From NCBI GenBank assembly GCA_963756515.1, contig CAVWNV010000003.1:186001-250000 (forward strand): a DNA stretch of 64,000 nucleotides, in the 5' to 3' direction. Under the pieces are notes generated by a model, which worked only from the letters and a program-made list of their open reading frames with translations, did no database searches and had not been told where the DNA came from. Positions within the stretch are counted from its first letter, which is position 1. The number at the start of each line of letters is the position of its first letter. The position numbers and the translations under genes are program-made. The DNA is from Bog-756 sp963756515 (GTDB taxonomy: Bacteria > Actinomycetota > Acidimicrobiia > Acidimicrobiales > RAAP-2). This document shows positions 1 through 8,310 of the stretch, one piece after another.

Positions 1-174
1 CAGGGTGACGATGCTGGCGTCCAACTGACCCATGAAGGCCCCGACGCAGACGGCGGCCACGGCCAAAAGGTAGCTCCGGGGCAGGTCCCTGACTGCCCTC
101 GGTCGCCGCGGCTCGACGGTCAGCCGCTGCCACGAGATGGTCCTGGGTCGGTCGTCGAGGATCACGTCGGTCAT
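1..174 (-). CDS. MFS drug/H+ antiporter (DHA2-like), N-terminal fragment
   Basis: The start codon lies at 174 and the reading frame runs off the left edge of the window, so only the first 58 residues are visible. They comprise a basic cytosolic N-terminus of about 33 residues followed by the first membrane segment, which ends in GQLDASIVTL. That motif is characteristic of TM1 in the 14-TM DHA2 family of proton-driven drug exporters. The gene is transcribed divergently from the LysR gene at 250, with a 75-bp AT-rich gap holding a palindrome. This is the classical arrangement of a LysR regulator controlling a neighbouring exporter, but that link is inferred. The substrate is unknown. Confidence 0.75.
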   Translation of the reverse strand, partial: MTDVILDDRPRTISWQRLTVEPRRPRAVRDLPRSYLLAVAAVCVGAFMGQLDASIVTL

Positions 175-235
175 GGGCTAGGCCCAGTGTGGACGCCGGC
201 AATCGAGAAGTCCAATAGATGCTTCTCATGTTTTT

Positions 236-247
236 GATAATATTATC
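236..247. promoter_or_regulatory. 12-bp perfect palindrome, likely promoter/operator of the LysR-MFS divergon
   Basis: GATAATATTATC is a perfect palindrome ending two bases before the LysR start codon, inside the only AT-rich stretch of the neighbourhood. On the plus strand GATAAT (236-241) or TATTAT (241-246) could act as a -10 element, giving a transcript that starts at or next to the LysR ATG. On the minus strand the same bases can serve the exporter. An autoregulatory LysR site overlapping both promoters is the likeliest reading, but no binding evidence is available. Confidence 0.45.
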
Positions 248-249
248 TA

Positions 250-1155
250 ATGGATTTCCGCCGGCTCACCTATTTCCTCGGCGTGGTGGACAGCGGCGGG
301 TTCACCGCGGCGGCCGACGAAGTGGGGGTGAGCCAGCCGGCTCTGTCCCTGGCCGTCAAGGAACTCGAGCGCGAGCTGGGTGTGCCGCTCTTCGACCGGG
401 TGGGCCGCGGGGTCAGGCTGACCTCGGCCGGGGAGGCGTTGGTGGCGCCGGCCCGACAGGCGCTCCGTGATGTGGAGACGGGACGGGCGGCCGTGGCTGC
501 GGTCACCGGGGCCCGGGCCGGGTCCCTGGCGCTGGCCAGCCTCCCGACTCTGGCCGCCGACCCCGTGGCCGAGCTGGTCGGCCGGTTCCGGACCCGTTTC
601 CCGGGTGTGACCGTCGATCTGGCCGCACCCGAGGACTCCGCTGACCTGATGACGATGATCCGGGACGGGCGGTGCGAGGCCGGGATCACCGAGGCCGGGC
701 CGGTGCCGGCCGGGCTCGTCAGCCACGACGTCGGCGCCCAGGCCCTCTTGTTGATCCTGCCCCCCGGGTCCCCGTCGGCCGGCGGCGCCGGGGGCCGCGA
801 CGGGCCGAACGGCGCCACGGTGACCCTCACCGTGTCCGATCTGGTCGGGGTGGCCTTCGTCGCCGCGCCGGTCGGCACCTCGACCCGACGCCTGCTCGAT
901 GACGGGTTCGCCGCAGCCGGCGCGGTACCGGAGGTGGCGGTGGTCACGGCACAGCGAGATGCCATCCTCCCCCTCGTGCTGGCCGGGGCCGGCGCGGCAC
1001 TGGTGCCCGAGCCGATCGCCGAGGTGGCCCGGACGCTCGGGGCCACCGTGGCCCGGCCCGACCCGATCATCGAGCGCAGCATCGCCCTCGTCCACCGGGG
1101 CGGGCCATTGGCGCCGGCCGCCGGCCGGTTCGTCCAACTGGCCACCGGCGGCTGA
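250..1155 (+). CDS. LysR-family transcriptional regulator
   Basis: A 301-residue protein of normal LTTR length. Residues 1-60 form the winged helix-turn-helix, with the typical VSQPALSLAVKELERELG recognition region and a LFDRVGRGVRLTSAG wing. Residues 90-300 form the effector-binding domain with its two alpha/beta subdomains. The ATG at 250 is preceded by a palindrome rather than a Shine-Dalgarno, so the mRNA may be leaderless. It faces an MFS exporter across a short divergent gap and probably regulates that gene and itself. The effector is unknown. The DsbA-like gene starts 51 bp downstream with its own ribosome-binding site and may be cotranscribed. Confidence 0.93.
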   Translation: MDFRRLTYFLGVVDSGGFTAAADEVGVSQPALSLAVKELERELGVPLFDRVGRGVRLTSAGEALVAPARQALRDVETGRAAVAAVTGARAGSLALASLPTLAADPVAELVGRFRTRFPGVTVDLAAPEDSADLMTMIRDGRCEAGITEAGPVPAGLVSHDVGAQALLLILPPGSPSAGGAGGRDGPNGATVTLTVSDLVGVAFVAAPVGTSTRRLLDDGFAAAGAVPEVAVVTAQRDAILPLVLAGAGAALVPEPIAEVARTLGATVARPDPIIERSIALVHRGGPLAPAAGRFVQLATGG

Positions 1156-1206
1156 GTGTACGGTGCGACGATGGGTGGGGGACCTGGCCGGGCGAGAGGA
1201 GCACAG

Positions 1207-1887
1207 ATGAACACGGAAGCGCCGAGGGGCGTCGATTTTCACTTCGACATCATGTGCCCGTACGCCTATCAGACCTCGCTGTGGATCCGCGACGTCCGGG
1301 ACCGGGCCGGTATCGACGTGCGCTGGCGGTTCTTCAGCCTCGAGGAGATCAACCGGGCCGAGGGCAAGAAGCACCCATGGGAACGCGAGTGGAGCTACGG
1401 CTGGTCGATGATGCGGATCGGGGCGTATCTGCGCCGTCAGGATCCCTCCCTGCTCGACGACTGGTACCGGACGGCCGGGCGGGCCCTCCACGAGGAGGGG
1501 CGCAAGCCCCACCGTCCCGAGGTGGCCGAGACCCTGCTGGACGAGATGGGCCTCGATCCGGCCCTCGTCCGGGCGGCCATCGAGGATCCCACCACCGGGG
1601 ACGACGTTCGCCGCGAGCACGACGCCGTCGTGGCCAAGGGCGGGTTCGGGGTCCCCACACTGATCTTCGACGACGGCCAGGCCCTGTTCGGGCCGGTGCT
1701 GGTCGACCCGCCCACCGGCGAGGAGGCGCTACGGCTATGGGAGCTGGTCACCGGGTGGCTCTGCTTTCCCCACCTCTACGAGCTGCAACGTCCGAAGGCC
1801 GCCGGCGACATCGACGCCATCGCCACCGCGTTCTCGTCGTACCTCGGGGCCCGCGACTGGTTCTCGGTCCAGCGTCCCACCCCGTGA
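1207..1887 (+). CDS. DsbA-family thioredoxin-like oxidoreductase (HCCA isomerase/GST-kappa type)
   Basis: A 226-residue single-domain protein. The N-terminus carries the family motif MCPYAYQTS where DsbA has CxxC; here the second cysteine is alanine (CPYA). A cis-proline loop GVPT occurs near residue 155 in the stretch ending GQALFGPV. This combination is usual for the DsbA_2 branch that includes 2-hydroxychromene-2-carboxylate isomerase and FrnE-like proteins, so a dithiol-disulfide oxidase role is unlikely. The protein has no signal peptide and should be cytosolic. The ATG at 1207 is preferred over an upstream in-frame start at 1156 because GAGAGGA lies six bases before it. Substrate unknown. 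Confidence 0.85.
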   Translation: MNTEAPRGVDFHFDIMCPYAYQTSLWIRDVRDRAGIDVRWRFFSLEEINRAEGKKHPWEREWSYGWSMMRIGAYLRRQDPSLLDDWYRTAGRALHEEGRKPHRPEVAETLLDEMGLDPALVRAAIEDPTTGDDVRREHDAVVAKGGFGVPTLIFDDGQALFGPVLVDPPTGEEALRLWELVTGWLCFPHLYELQRPKAAGDIDAIATAFSSYLGARDWFSVQRPTP

Positions 1888-1935
1888 TGGGCCCGGCCCG
1901 TTCCGGACCCGGACGGCAGGTCCATCGGTCCCGGA

Positions 1936-3135
1936 TCAGGTGACCGGCGACGCCTGCTCGTCGCCGGAGATCTCCGAGCGTCCCATCGTCCACATGGCCA
2001 GGGCCGGGAACAGCAGCACCGACAGCATGCCTGCCGCCACCAGGGCGGCGGCGTTGGCCGGGATCATGCGACCCTCGGCCGTGGCGATGCTGGTGATCAC
2101 CACGATGAGGGGCAGTCCGGTTCCCGACAGCAACGCCATCGGGAACCGCTCGGGCGGGGTGAGAACGCGTCGGTAGATCAGATAGACAGGCGCCCCCCGG
2201 GCCAACAGCATGAGGGCCAGGAAGAGCCCGACCCGCCAGAGCTCCTTCGGATTGTGGACGAATACGTGGAGGTCGAATTGGATGCCGCTCACCACGAAGA
2301 AGATCGGGATGAGGAATCCGAACCCGATGGCCTCCAGTTTTCCCCGCACCACGGCACCGCCGCCGCTGGCCGAGAACAGACGCACCACGATGCCGGCGGC
2401 GAACGCCCCCAGCAGGACATCGAGCCCCAAGATCTCGGCCAGCAGCACCAGCAGCACGATGAGGAGGAGGGACACCCGGACCGGAAGCTGCGCGCTCGAC
2501 TCGAGGTGGCGATCGAGCATCGACACCACCCGCGGCGGCTGCTTTCTGGCCGCCAGCAGCACGGTGATCACGGCCACGGCGATGAAGGACAGCAGCAGCA
2601 GTGAGGTGAGGACGGTGTCCTTCTTCGTGAGCAGGAGGGCCACGGCCACGATCGGACCGAACTCGCCCACCGTACCGATGGCCGAGATGTAGGAGCCGAA
2701 ACGGGTGTCGAGCAGCTTGGCGTCCCGGAGCATGGGCACGAGGGTGCCGAGGGCGGTGGTGGTGATGGCCAGGCCCACCACCACCGTGTCGCGGGCCAGT
2801 CCCCCCGCCACCAGGACGAAGGCGAACCCGAGTCCGATGATCAGGGAGATGCCCCACCCTGCCGTGGCCAGCTGCAGGGGCCGGCCCCTGATCTTCTTCA
2901 GGTCCAACTCGTACCCGGCCAGGAAGATCAGGAAGGTGAGCCCGAGGTCGGAGAGACCGGTGACGACATTGTTGAGGTGGGCCAGGTCGAGCACATAGGG
3001 GCCGAGGATGATCCCGAATCCGATCTGGATGACGATCTCGGGGATGGCGAGCCGACCGGTGAGCTCGGACACGATGGGGGCCAGCACCGCCGCCATGGCG
3101 ATGAGCACCAGGGTGGCCACTGCGCTCGATGTCAC
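1936..3135 (-). CDS. Kef-type cation:proton antiporter (CPA2), membrane domain only
   Basis: A 399-residue, almost wholly hydrophobic protein with about 12 membrane segments. It begins with an ELTGRLAIPEIVIQIGFGIILGP region typical of the CPA2 sodium/potassium:proton antiporter fold, with AGYELDLKKI in the next segment and a discontinuous helix region LGTLVPMLRD. It ends soon after the last helix and lacks the C-terminal RCK/TrkA-N domain of KefB/KefC, so gating by NAD or glutathione adducts is not expected. The start is a GTG whose purine-rich GGAGGAG lies almost against it; an alternative GTG at 3120 would be slightly better spaced from the first helix. It converges on the DsbA-like gene. 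Confidence 0.9.
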   Translation of the reverse strand: MTSSAVATLVLIAMAAVLAPIVSELTGRLAIPEIVIQIGFGIILGPYVLDLAHLNNVVTGLSDLGLTFLIFLAGYELDLKKIRGRPLQLATAGWGISLIIGLGFAFVLVAGGLARDTVVVGLAITTTALGTLVPMLRDAKLLDTRFGSYISAIGTVGEFGPIVAVALLLTKKDTVLTSLLLLSFIAVAVITVLLAARKQPPRVVSMLDRHLESSAQLPVRVSLLLIVLLVLLAEILGLDVLLGAFAAGIVVRLFSASGGGAVVRGKLEAIGFGFLIPIFFVVSGIQFDLHVFVHNPKELWRVGLFLALMLLARGAPVYLIYRRVLTPPERFPMALLSGTGLPLIVVITSIATAEGRMIPANAAALVAAGMLSVLLFPALAMWTMGRSEISGDEQASPVT

Positions 3136-3357
3136 CCTCCTCCACCCGACACCAGAGGTTCGGCCATCGCCTCACATTAGGCGTCACTCCTGGCCCGGGA
3201 CCGAATCCGCGGGTGCCCGCTCCGCCCGCTCTCCCACCGAGGCAGAATCGTCACCATCGGCGCTGTGGACGCGGCCGGGAACGGGTGATGGAGTGACCAT
3301 GGTCGTGAAGGGCTCGGAGAACGGACGGGACGGGACGGACCGGTCTGGTGCGGTGCG

Positions 3358-4374
3358 GTGCTGATCGTGGCCGGTCCCGTCGTCGGGGAGGAGCACCACC
3401 GGCGCGGCCACCCAGAACGTCCGGCTCGGCTCGGGGCGGTGATGGAGGGCGTGGGCGACCTCCACCTCGGGGACGGGCTGACCCTGGTCGAGGCCCGGCC
3501 GGCCACCCGACAGGAGCTGGCCCTGGTCCACTCCGTCGAGTATCTCGACGACCTGCGCCGCTTCTGCGCCGGCGGCGGCGGCGACCTCGACACCGACACC
3601 TACGCCGAAGCCGGCTCGTGGTCGGCGGCCACCCTGTCCGCCGGGGCCGGCTTGGCCGCCGTCGAGGCGCTCCGGGCCGGACGCGGGGAGGTGGCCTTCG
3701 TCGCCGCCCGTCCTCCCGGGCACCATGCCCTGGCCGATCGGTCGATGGGCTTCTGTCTCGTCAACAACGTGGCCGTGGCGGCGGCGTCCCTCGTCGAGGC
3801 GGGCGAACGGGTGCTGGTCGTCGACTGGGACGTCCATCACGGAAACGGGACCCAGGCGCTGTTCTGGGACGAGCCGGCCGTGCTCTACGTCTCGACCCAC
3901 CAGTGGCCGTGCTACCCCGGCACGGGACGGCCCTCCGAGGTGGGAGGACCCGCGGCGAGGGGATCGACACTCAACGTGCCGCTCCCTCCTGGCGCCACCG
4001 GTGACGTGGTGCGGGAGGCCTTCGACCGGTTGGTGGCGCCGGTGGTCGATCGCTTCCGACCCACCTGGGTGCTGGTCTCGGCCGGGTTCGACGCCCACCG
4101 GTCGGACCCGTTGGCCGACCTGGACCTGACGAGCGGAGACTTCGCCCAGTTGGCCACGGTGGTGGCCGGCTATGCGCCGTCGCCGGGTCGCATGGTCCTG
4201 TTCCTCGAGGGTGGATACGACCTCGACTCCCTGCGGGACTCGGTGTCCGCCTCACTCGGCGCACTGCTGGGAGCCGGCGTTCCGTCCGAACCGCCGTCGT
4301 CGGGCGGGCCGGGCCGGGAGGGGCTGGATTCGGTGGAGGAGGCCCGGCGGGCCGAGCTCGACGGCCGGGGCTGA
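3358..4374 (+). CDS. Histone deacetylase-family amidohydrolase (AcuC/acetylpolyamine amidohydrolase-like)
   Basis: A 338-residue zinc-dependent deacetylase. All family landmarks are present: RPPGHHA near residue 118 (the paired catalytic histidines), NNVAVAA, DWDVHHGNGTQ near 157 with zinc ligands Asp and His, GFDAHRSDPLADL near 242 supplying the second zinc Asp, and EGGYDL near 283. The likely substrates are acetyl-lysine on enzymes such as acetyl-CoA synthetase, or acetylated polyamines; the sequence does not decide. The start is a GTG in a repetitive GGTGCGGTGCGGTG stretch without a good Shine-Dalgarno, so the exact N-terminus is uncertain. It is followed 78 bp later by a universal stress protein gene. 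Confidence 0.92.
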   Translation: MLIVAGPVVGEEHHRRGHPERPARLGAVMEGVGDLHLGDGLTLVEARPATRQELALVHSVEYLDDLRRFCAGGGGDLDTDTYAEAGSWSAATLSAGAGLAAVEALRAGRGEVAFVAARPPGHHALADRSMGFCLVNNVAVAAASLVEAGERVLVVDWDVHHGNGTQALFWDEPAVLYVSTHQWPCYPGTGRPSEVGGPAARGSTLNVPLPPGATGDVVREAFDRLVAPVVDRFRPTWVLVSAGFDAHRSDPLADLDLTSGDFAQLATVVAGYAPSPGRMVLFLEGGYDLDSLRDSVSASLGALLGAGVPSEPPSSGGPGREGLDSVEEARRAELDGRG

Positions 4375-4452
4375 ACGCAGGTCGGGCCGGACCGTGGCAA
4401 GGTGGTCGGCGACCGAAAGCCGCGGCGTGCCCACGAACGAGGAGGAATCCCC

Positions 4453-4905
4453 ATGCCCACCACCGACCCGGACAGCATCGGAACCATCGTGGTCGGGGTG
4501 GACGGCTCGGACAGCTCCATCGACGCCCTGGGCTGGGCCTGTGACCTGGCCTCCGGGATCGGCTCGTCGGTCGAGGCCGTGACCACGTGGCAGTGGCCGA
4601 TGAGCCTGGGGCCGGCCATCCCCTTCGCCGAGGACTTCGACCCGGCCGGGGACGCCGAGACCGTGCTCGCCGGCATCGTCGGGCCGGAGGCGGACCGGTT
4701 CCCGTCCCTGACCATCCGGGCCCGGATCGTCGAGGGTCACGCGGCCGAGGTGCTGGTGGAGGCGTCCCGTCACGCCGATCTCCTGGTCGTGGGGAGCCGG
4801 GGCCATGGTGCGTTCTCCGGCATGTTGATCGGATCGGTGAGTCAGCACTGCGCCGCCCATGCCGACTGCCCGGTGGTGGTCTACCGCCACCGGGTCCACT
4901 CCTGA
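4453..4905 (+). CDS. Universal stress protein (UspA family), ATP-binding type
   Basis: A 150-residue single Usp domain. It opens with TIVVGVDGSDSSIDAL, where the Asp contacts the nucleotide base, and closes with VGSRGHGAFSGMLIGSVS, the G-2X-G-9X-G(S) phosphate-binding pattern of the ATP-binding subclass. The ATG at 4453 is chosen over an in-frame start at 4402 because a strong GGAGGAA lies six bases upstream. A perfect GC-rich hairpin immediately downstream suggests the transcript ends here. A second family member at 44492-44937 is frameshifted. Confidence 0.93.
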   Translation: MPTTDPDSIGTIVVGVDGSDSSIDALGWACDLASGIGSSVEAVTTWQWPMSLGPAIPFAEDFDPAGDAETVLAGIVGPEADRFPSLTIRARIVEGHAAEVLVEASRHADLLVVGSRGHGAFSGMLIGSVSQHCAAHADCPVVVYRHRVHS

Positions 4906-4912
4906 GTGGGAC

Positions 4913-4939
4913 CCGACCGGCCGCCACGCGGCCGGTCGG
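4913..4939 (+). terminator. Perfect 12-bp stem hairpin after universal stress gene
   Basis: CCGACCGGCCGC and GCGGCCGGTCGG are exact inverted repeats around a CAC loop, eight bases after the stop codon at 4905. There is no T tract, as is common for intrinsic terminators in high-GC actinobacteria. The symmetry means it could act on either strand, but only the plus-strand gene ends here. Confidence 0.65.
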
Positions 4940-4951
4940 ACCGTCCCGGAG

Positions 4952-5851
4952 ATGACCAGCGACCTGCTCCGGCAGATCGTGGCCGCCATGCCGGCGGACT
5001 TCGCCCACCCCGACGACGATGCCCTGGTCACCCGGGACAAGATGGCCCCGTGGCACGGCCACCCGCTGGCGCCTGACACCGCGCTGGTGCCGGGCGCGGT
5101 AGGGGGCGTGCGGACGGATCGGCTGTCCCGGCCGTCGGGCGATCCGGATCGCGGGCTGGTCCTCTTCTGCCACGGCGGTGCCTTCGTGTCCTGCGATCTC
5201 GAGGCGTACCTCTTCTACGCCGAGATCGTGGCCGACCGGATCGGTCTGGACGTCGTCACCGTCGACTACCGCCTGGCCCCCGAGCACCGTGGCCCGGCCG
5301 CGCTGGACGACTGCACGGCCGTCTACCGGGGTCTGGTGGAGGCGGGACAGGACCCGGACCGGGTGGTCTGCCTCGGTGACTCCTGCGGAGGTGGCCTGGC
5401 CCTGGCCGTGGCGACGCGGGCCGTACGGTCCGGGCTTCCCCCACCGGCCGGGGTGGTCTCGCTGTCGGGTTGGGTGGACCTCGACACGGCCGGATACGGA
5501 CCGGGGGGTCCGTCGATCCGAGATCCGTTCATCACCGAAGGATTCCTACGGGCCCGCGCCCGCGACTATGTCGGACCCGAGGGCGATCCCCGGGCCGCCT
5601 GGGCCTCTCCGGCCCGGGGCCCACTGGAGGGACTTCCCCCCTTGCTGCTCCAGGCGGGCGAGGTCGATCTCTGTCGCCGGGACGCCGAGCGGCTGGCCAT
5701 CCGGGCCCGTGCCGCCGGGGTCGAGGTGACCCTGGACGTGGTGGAGGGGGGCATCCACGGCGTACAGGGTCTGGTCAACGTGGGTGTGCCGGAGGCGGTG
5801 ACGGCGTGGGAGGCGGTGCGACGGTTCACCGACCGGCTCCTCCCCCGCTGA
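4952..5851 (+). CDS. Alpha/beta hydrolase, HSL-type (acetyl-hydrolase/carboxylesterase)
   Basis: A 299-residue esterase of the hormone-sensitive-lipase family (alpha/beta-hydrolase fold-3). It has the oxyanion motif HGGA near residue 73, the diagnostic DYRLAPEH, and the nucleophile elbow GDSCGG near residue 140 (GDSAGG in most members). The acid Asp lies in GEVDLC near residue 238 and the catalytic His in EGGIHG near 268. Acyl esters or small lactones are plausible substrates. The ATG at 4952 gives a normal N-terminal cap; an upstream frame from 4859 would overlap the stress gene and cross its terminator hairpin. It converges with the aldo/keto reductase, ending 22 bp from it. Confidence 0.9.
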   Translation: MTSDLLRQIVAAMPADFAHPDDDALVTRDKMAPWHGHPLAPDTALVPGAVGGVRTDRLSRPSGDPDRGLVLFCHGGAFVSCDLEAYLFYAEIVADRIGLDVVTVDYRLAPEHRGPAALDDCTAVYRGLVEAGQDPDRVVCLGDSCGGGLALAVATRAVRSGLPPPAGVVSLSGWVDLDTAGYGPGGPSIRDPFITEGFLRARARDYVGPEGDPRAAWASPARGPLEGLPPLLLQAGEVDLCRRDAERLAIRARAAGVEVTLDVVEGGIHGVQGLVNVGVPEAVTAWEAVRRFTDRLLPR

Positions 5852-5873
5852 CCCCGCCCCGACCGGAGGGCCG

Positions 5874-6734
5874 TCACGGCACCGACGCGTCGAAGATGCT
5901 GGGCTCGACGGTCGCCGCCGCCATCCTCCTGTCCCGTTCGGCCCGGTCCATCGGGGCGGGCGCGTCGGCCTCGGCCAGGACCGTGGCCAGGCCGACCGTG
6001 TCACCCGGGGTGCAAAAGGCGTGGACCCCCGGGGTCGACAGGGCGAAGCGGATGCCCGCCGCCACCTCGTCGCGAACCGTGAAGGGCTCGTACCAGGTGG
6101 CCGCAGTGGGGACCCGGTCCCCCCAGGGCCGGGCGGCCAGGGCCTTGATGGCCATGACCCCGACGCCGTGCTCGCCGGCGTGTTCCAACAGGCCCTCCGC
6201 GTCCCGTCGGTAGGCGGGGACCGACCACAGCTGCGGATTCACCGGGAACATCACGGTGTCGAGGTCGAAACGGCGCAGGGCCTCGAGCTGCGCGGCCGGC
6301 GACCCGAGCCCGTGTCCGGTGATGCCGACCCACCGGCACAGTCCCTCGTCCCGCGCCGCCACCAGGGCTTCGACGGCCCCGGTCCGGGCGTCGAGCTCCT
6401 CGAGGTCGGTGACGGCGTGCAGCTGATACAGGTCGAAGCGGTCGCACCGGAGCACGGTGAGGGACTCCTCCAACTGGGCCCGGGCACCGTCGGCACCGTG
6501 GCAGAGGGTCTTGCACGCCACGAAGAGTCGGTCCCGTACGGCCGGGATGAGGGGACCCAACAATGCCTCGGCCCGCCCGTAGTGGGGCGCCACGTCGAGG
6601 TGGTTGACCCCGGCCGCCAAGGCGGTGAGCAGGGCCGACTCGGTGGTGTCGGGGTCGGCGTCGGAGAAGGCGGCGCCACCCAGGATGGCCACCGACGAGT
6701 GGTGGCCGGTCCTTCCCAGTCGACGCGTCTCCAC
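5874..6734 (-). CDS. Aldo/keto reductase
   Basis: A protein of about 286 residues with the AKR (beta/alpha)8 barrel. It starts V(M)ETRRLGRTG, a typical first strand, then carries the catalytic tetrad in order: Asp of NHLDVAP, Tyr of HYGRAEALLG, Lys of VACKTL and His of LYQLHAV. It is an NAD(P)H-dependent carbonyl reductase or dehydrogenase of unknown substrate. The GTG at 6734 is chosen because it gives the canonical N-terminus; a GTG three codons earlier (6743) is an alternative. The upstream part of the same open frame to 6917 is arginine-rich, overlaps the next gene and is unlikely to be coding. Confidence 0.88.
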   Translation of the reverse strand: METRRLGRTGHHSSVAILGGAAFSDADPDTTESALLTALAAGVNHLDVAPHYGRAEALLGPLIPAVRDRLFVACKTLCHGADGARAQLEESLTVLRCDRFDLYQLHAVTDLEELDARTGAVEALVAARDEGLCRWVGITGHGLGSPAAQLEALRRFDLDTVMFPVNPQLWSVPAYRRDAEGLLEHAGEHGVGVMAIKALAARPWGDRVPTAATWYEPFTVRDEVAAGIRFALSTPGVHAFCTPGDTVGLATVLAEADAPAPMDRAERDRRMAAATVEPSIFDASVP

Positions 6735-6819
6735 ATCCCGCACCGTAGTGCGCGCTGCCGTCGTCGGATCGTGCCCCCGGTGCCGTCGGCTCCGGCGCTC
6801 CGCCGGTCCCCGCCGGCGC

Positions 6820-7272
6820 TCAGCCCTCCGCCCGGGCCCGGGCGGCCTCCCACGCCGCCACCATGGACCCGAAGCGCAGAGGATTGTAGATGTCCTCCTC
6901 GTAGGACCACTTCCCATCGCCGGCGTACTTGAGCAGCGTGAAGTTGTACTCCTGGTGGATCGAGCCGTCCCCGGGATCCCGCATCCGGTTCCAGACCTGG
7001 CACACCACCCAGCCGCGTTCCTCGTCGATCACATACCACTCGATCGGGAATTCCGGCATGTCCCGACCCGGGTAGTCGGCCATGCAGGAGCTGATCCATC
7101 CGAAGATGGCCTCCCGTCCTTCGAACGCGCCGTAGTGGTGCTCGACATAGGTGGCATCGTCGGTGAACTGGTCCGCCCACTCCCTCCAGTCCCCGGTCCG
7201 CCCGGCCTCGGCCGCCTTGCGTTGGTACTCGGCGAAGGCCGACTCGATCTCGGCCCTGCTCCACTGTCCCAT
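6820..7272 (-). CDS. SnoaL/NTF2-like fold protein
   Basis: A 150-residue protein beginning MGQWSRAEIESAFAEYQRKA and continuing with a WADQFTDDATYVEHHYG segment, the recurrent N-terminal signature of SnoaL-like (NTF2-fold) small polyketide-cyclase or isomerase relatives. The later strands include the aromatic-rich GWVVCQVWNRM and KWSYEEDIYNP. The fold binds small hydrophobic molecules, but a specific activity cannot be assigned. The ATG at 7272 has AAGGAG eight bases upstream. It lies 85 bp upstream of the aldo/keto reductase on the same strand, so the two may be cotranscribed, and faces the transglutaminase-like gene divergently. Confidence 0.82.
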   Translation of the reverse strand: MGQWSRAEIESAFAEYQRKAAEAGRTGDWREWADQFTDDATYVEHHYGAFEGREAIFGWISSCMADYPGRDMPEFPIEWYVIDEERGWVVCQVWNRMRDPGDGSIHQEYNFTLLKYAGDGKWSYEEDIYNPLRFGSMVAAWEAARARAEG

Positions 7273-7375
7273 GCCATCAGCTCCTTGCCGGCCCCTCGGG
7301 TCGGGACTCAGTGTGGGCTGCCCGGGCACGCCGGTCAACCGTCGTCGGCCCCCGGTCGATGTGGGATGCTGAGAG

Positions 7376-8266
7376 ATGGGCGAGAACGACGACTGCACGG
7401 GTGTGGGCCCGGGCCGCGATGGCGGCTCCCTGCGGGTCGTCTCCTGCGATCTCTCCTTCGCGGTGGTCGAGCCGGCCGAACTGGTGCTCCAGGTGGCCGC
7501 GTCTCGCTCGGCCGGGACCGTCGTCACGGGTCGACTTGCGGTCTCGACCGACCGTACGGCGCTCCCCACGTCCGAGCTGGCCGGGCCGAACGGCACCCGC
7601 GCTCACGTCCTCGGGTCCCCGGCCGGCCAGCTGCAGGTCTCCTACCGGGCCGAGCTCCGAGCCCCGGCCGCGTCCCCAACGTCTCCGACCGGACCACCCG
7701 TCGAGGCAACCGACCGCGACTCGTCCTATTCGAGGCTGGTCTATCTTCGCCCGAGTCGCTACTGCCCGTCCGACCACCTGGTCGGCTTCGCCGTGGCCGA
7801 GTTCGGCATGGAGTCGTCGGTCCGGAGCCGGGTGCAGGCCATCACGGAGTGGATCCGCGAGCGCATCGGCTATGTAGCCGGCTCCAGCTCGGTGCACGAC
7901 TCGGCCGAGCACACGCTCCTCACCGGAGTGGGCACCTGTCGGGACTTCGCCCACCTGGGCGTGGCCCTGTGCCGGGCCGTCGGGATTCCGGCCCGGTTCG
8001 CCTCGGTCTACGCGCCCGGACTCTTCCCCATGGACTTCCACGCCGTGTTCGAGGTGCTGGACGGTGGGCACTGGTTCGCGTACGACGCCACCGAGCTGGC
8101 CCCCAGGGGCTCCATGGTCCGCATCGCCACCGGGCGGGATGCCGCCGACGCCGCCTTCGCCTCGGTCATCAGCGGTATCGCCACGCTCGAGTTCCTCGAG
8201 GTCACCGCCACCAGTAGCGGCGACCTCCCCGCCGACGGGCGGGGGTCGGAGTTCGAGCTGGCCTGA
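7376..8266 (+). CDS. Transglutaminase-like (cysteine protease fold) protein
   Basis: A 296-residue cytosolic protein. The N-terminal half (residues 20-100) is a beta-rich segment seen in bacterial transglutaminase_N proteins. The second half holds the transglutaminase core with its complete catalytic triad: Cys in GVGTCRDFAHL near residue 188, His in DFHAVFEV near 222 and Asp in FAYDATE near 237. Such proteins are usually proteases or amidases, often found beside ATP-grasp or alpha-E genes, which are absent here. The gene is divergent from the SnoaL-like gene and converges on the encapsulated ferritin gene. Confidence 0.88.
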   Translation: MGENDDCTGVGPGRDGGSLRVVSCDLSFAVVEPAELVLQVAASRSAGTVVTGRLAVSTDRTALPTSELAGPNGTRAHVLGSPAGQLQVSYRAELRAPAASPTSPTGPPVEATDRDSSYSRLVYLRPSRYCPSDHLVGFAVAEFGMESSVRSRVQAITEWIRERIGYVAGSSSVHDSAEHTLLTGVGTCRDFAHLGVALCRAVGIPARFASVYAPGLFPMDFHAVFEVLDGGHWFAYDATELAPRGSMVRIATGRDAADAAFASVISGIATLEFLEVTATSSGDLPADGRGSEFELA

Positions 8267-8310
8267 GCCCGGTCACCCACGCGTCATCGCCCGGGCCGAA
8301 GCGGTGGCTC

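Noticed and set aside
247..1620. Long antisense open frames on the minus strand (for example the 457-codon one here) and similar frames throughout
   Set aside because: Arg/Gly/Pro-rich composition, no domains, and exact overlap with well-supported genes; they are by-products of high GC content.
3325..3362. GGACGGGACGGGACGG and GGTGCGGTGCGGTG tandem repeats before the deacetylase gene
   Set aside because: Only two to three short units; likely chance in GC-rich sequence, though they make the start codon ambiguous.
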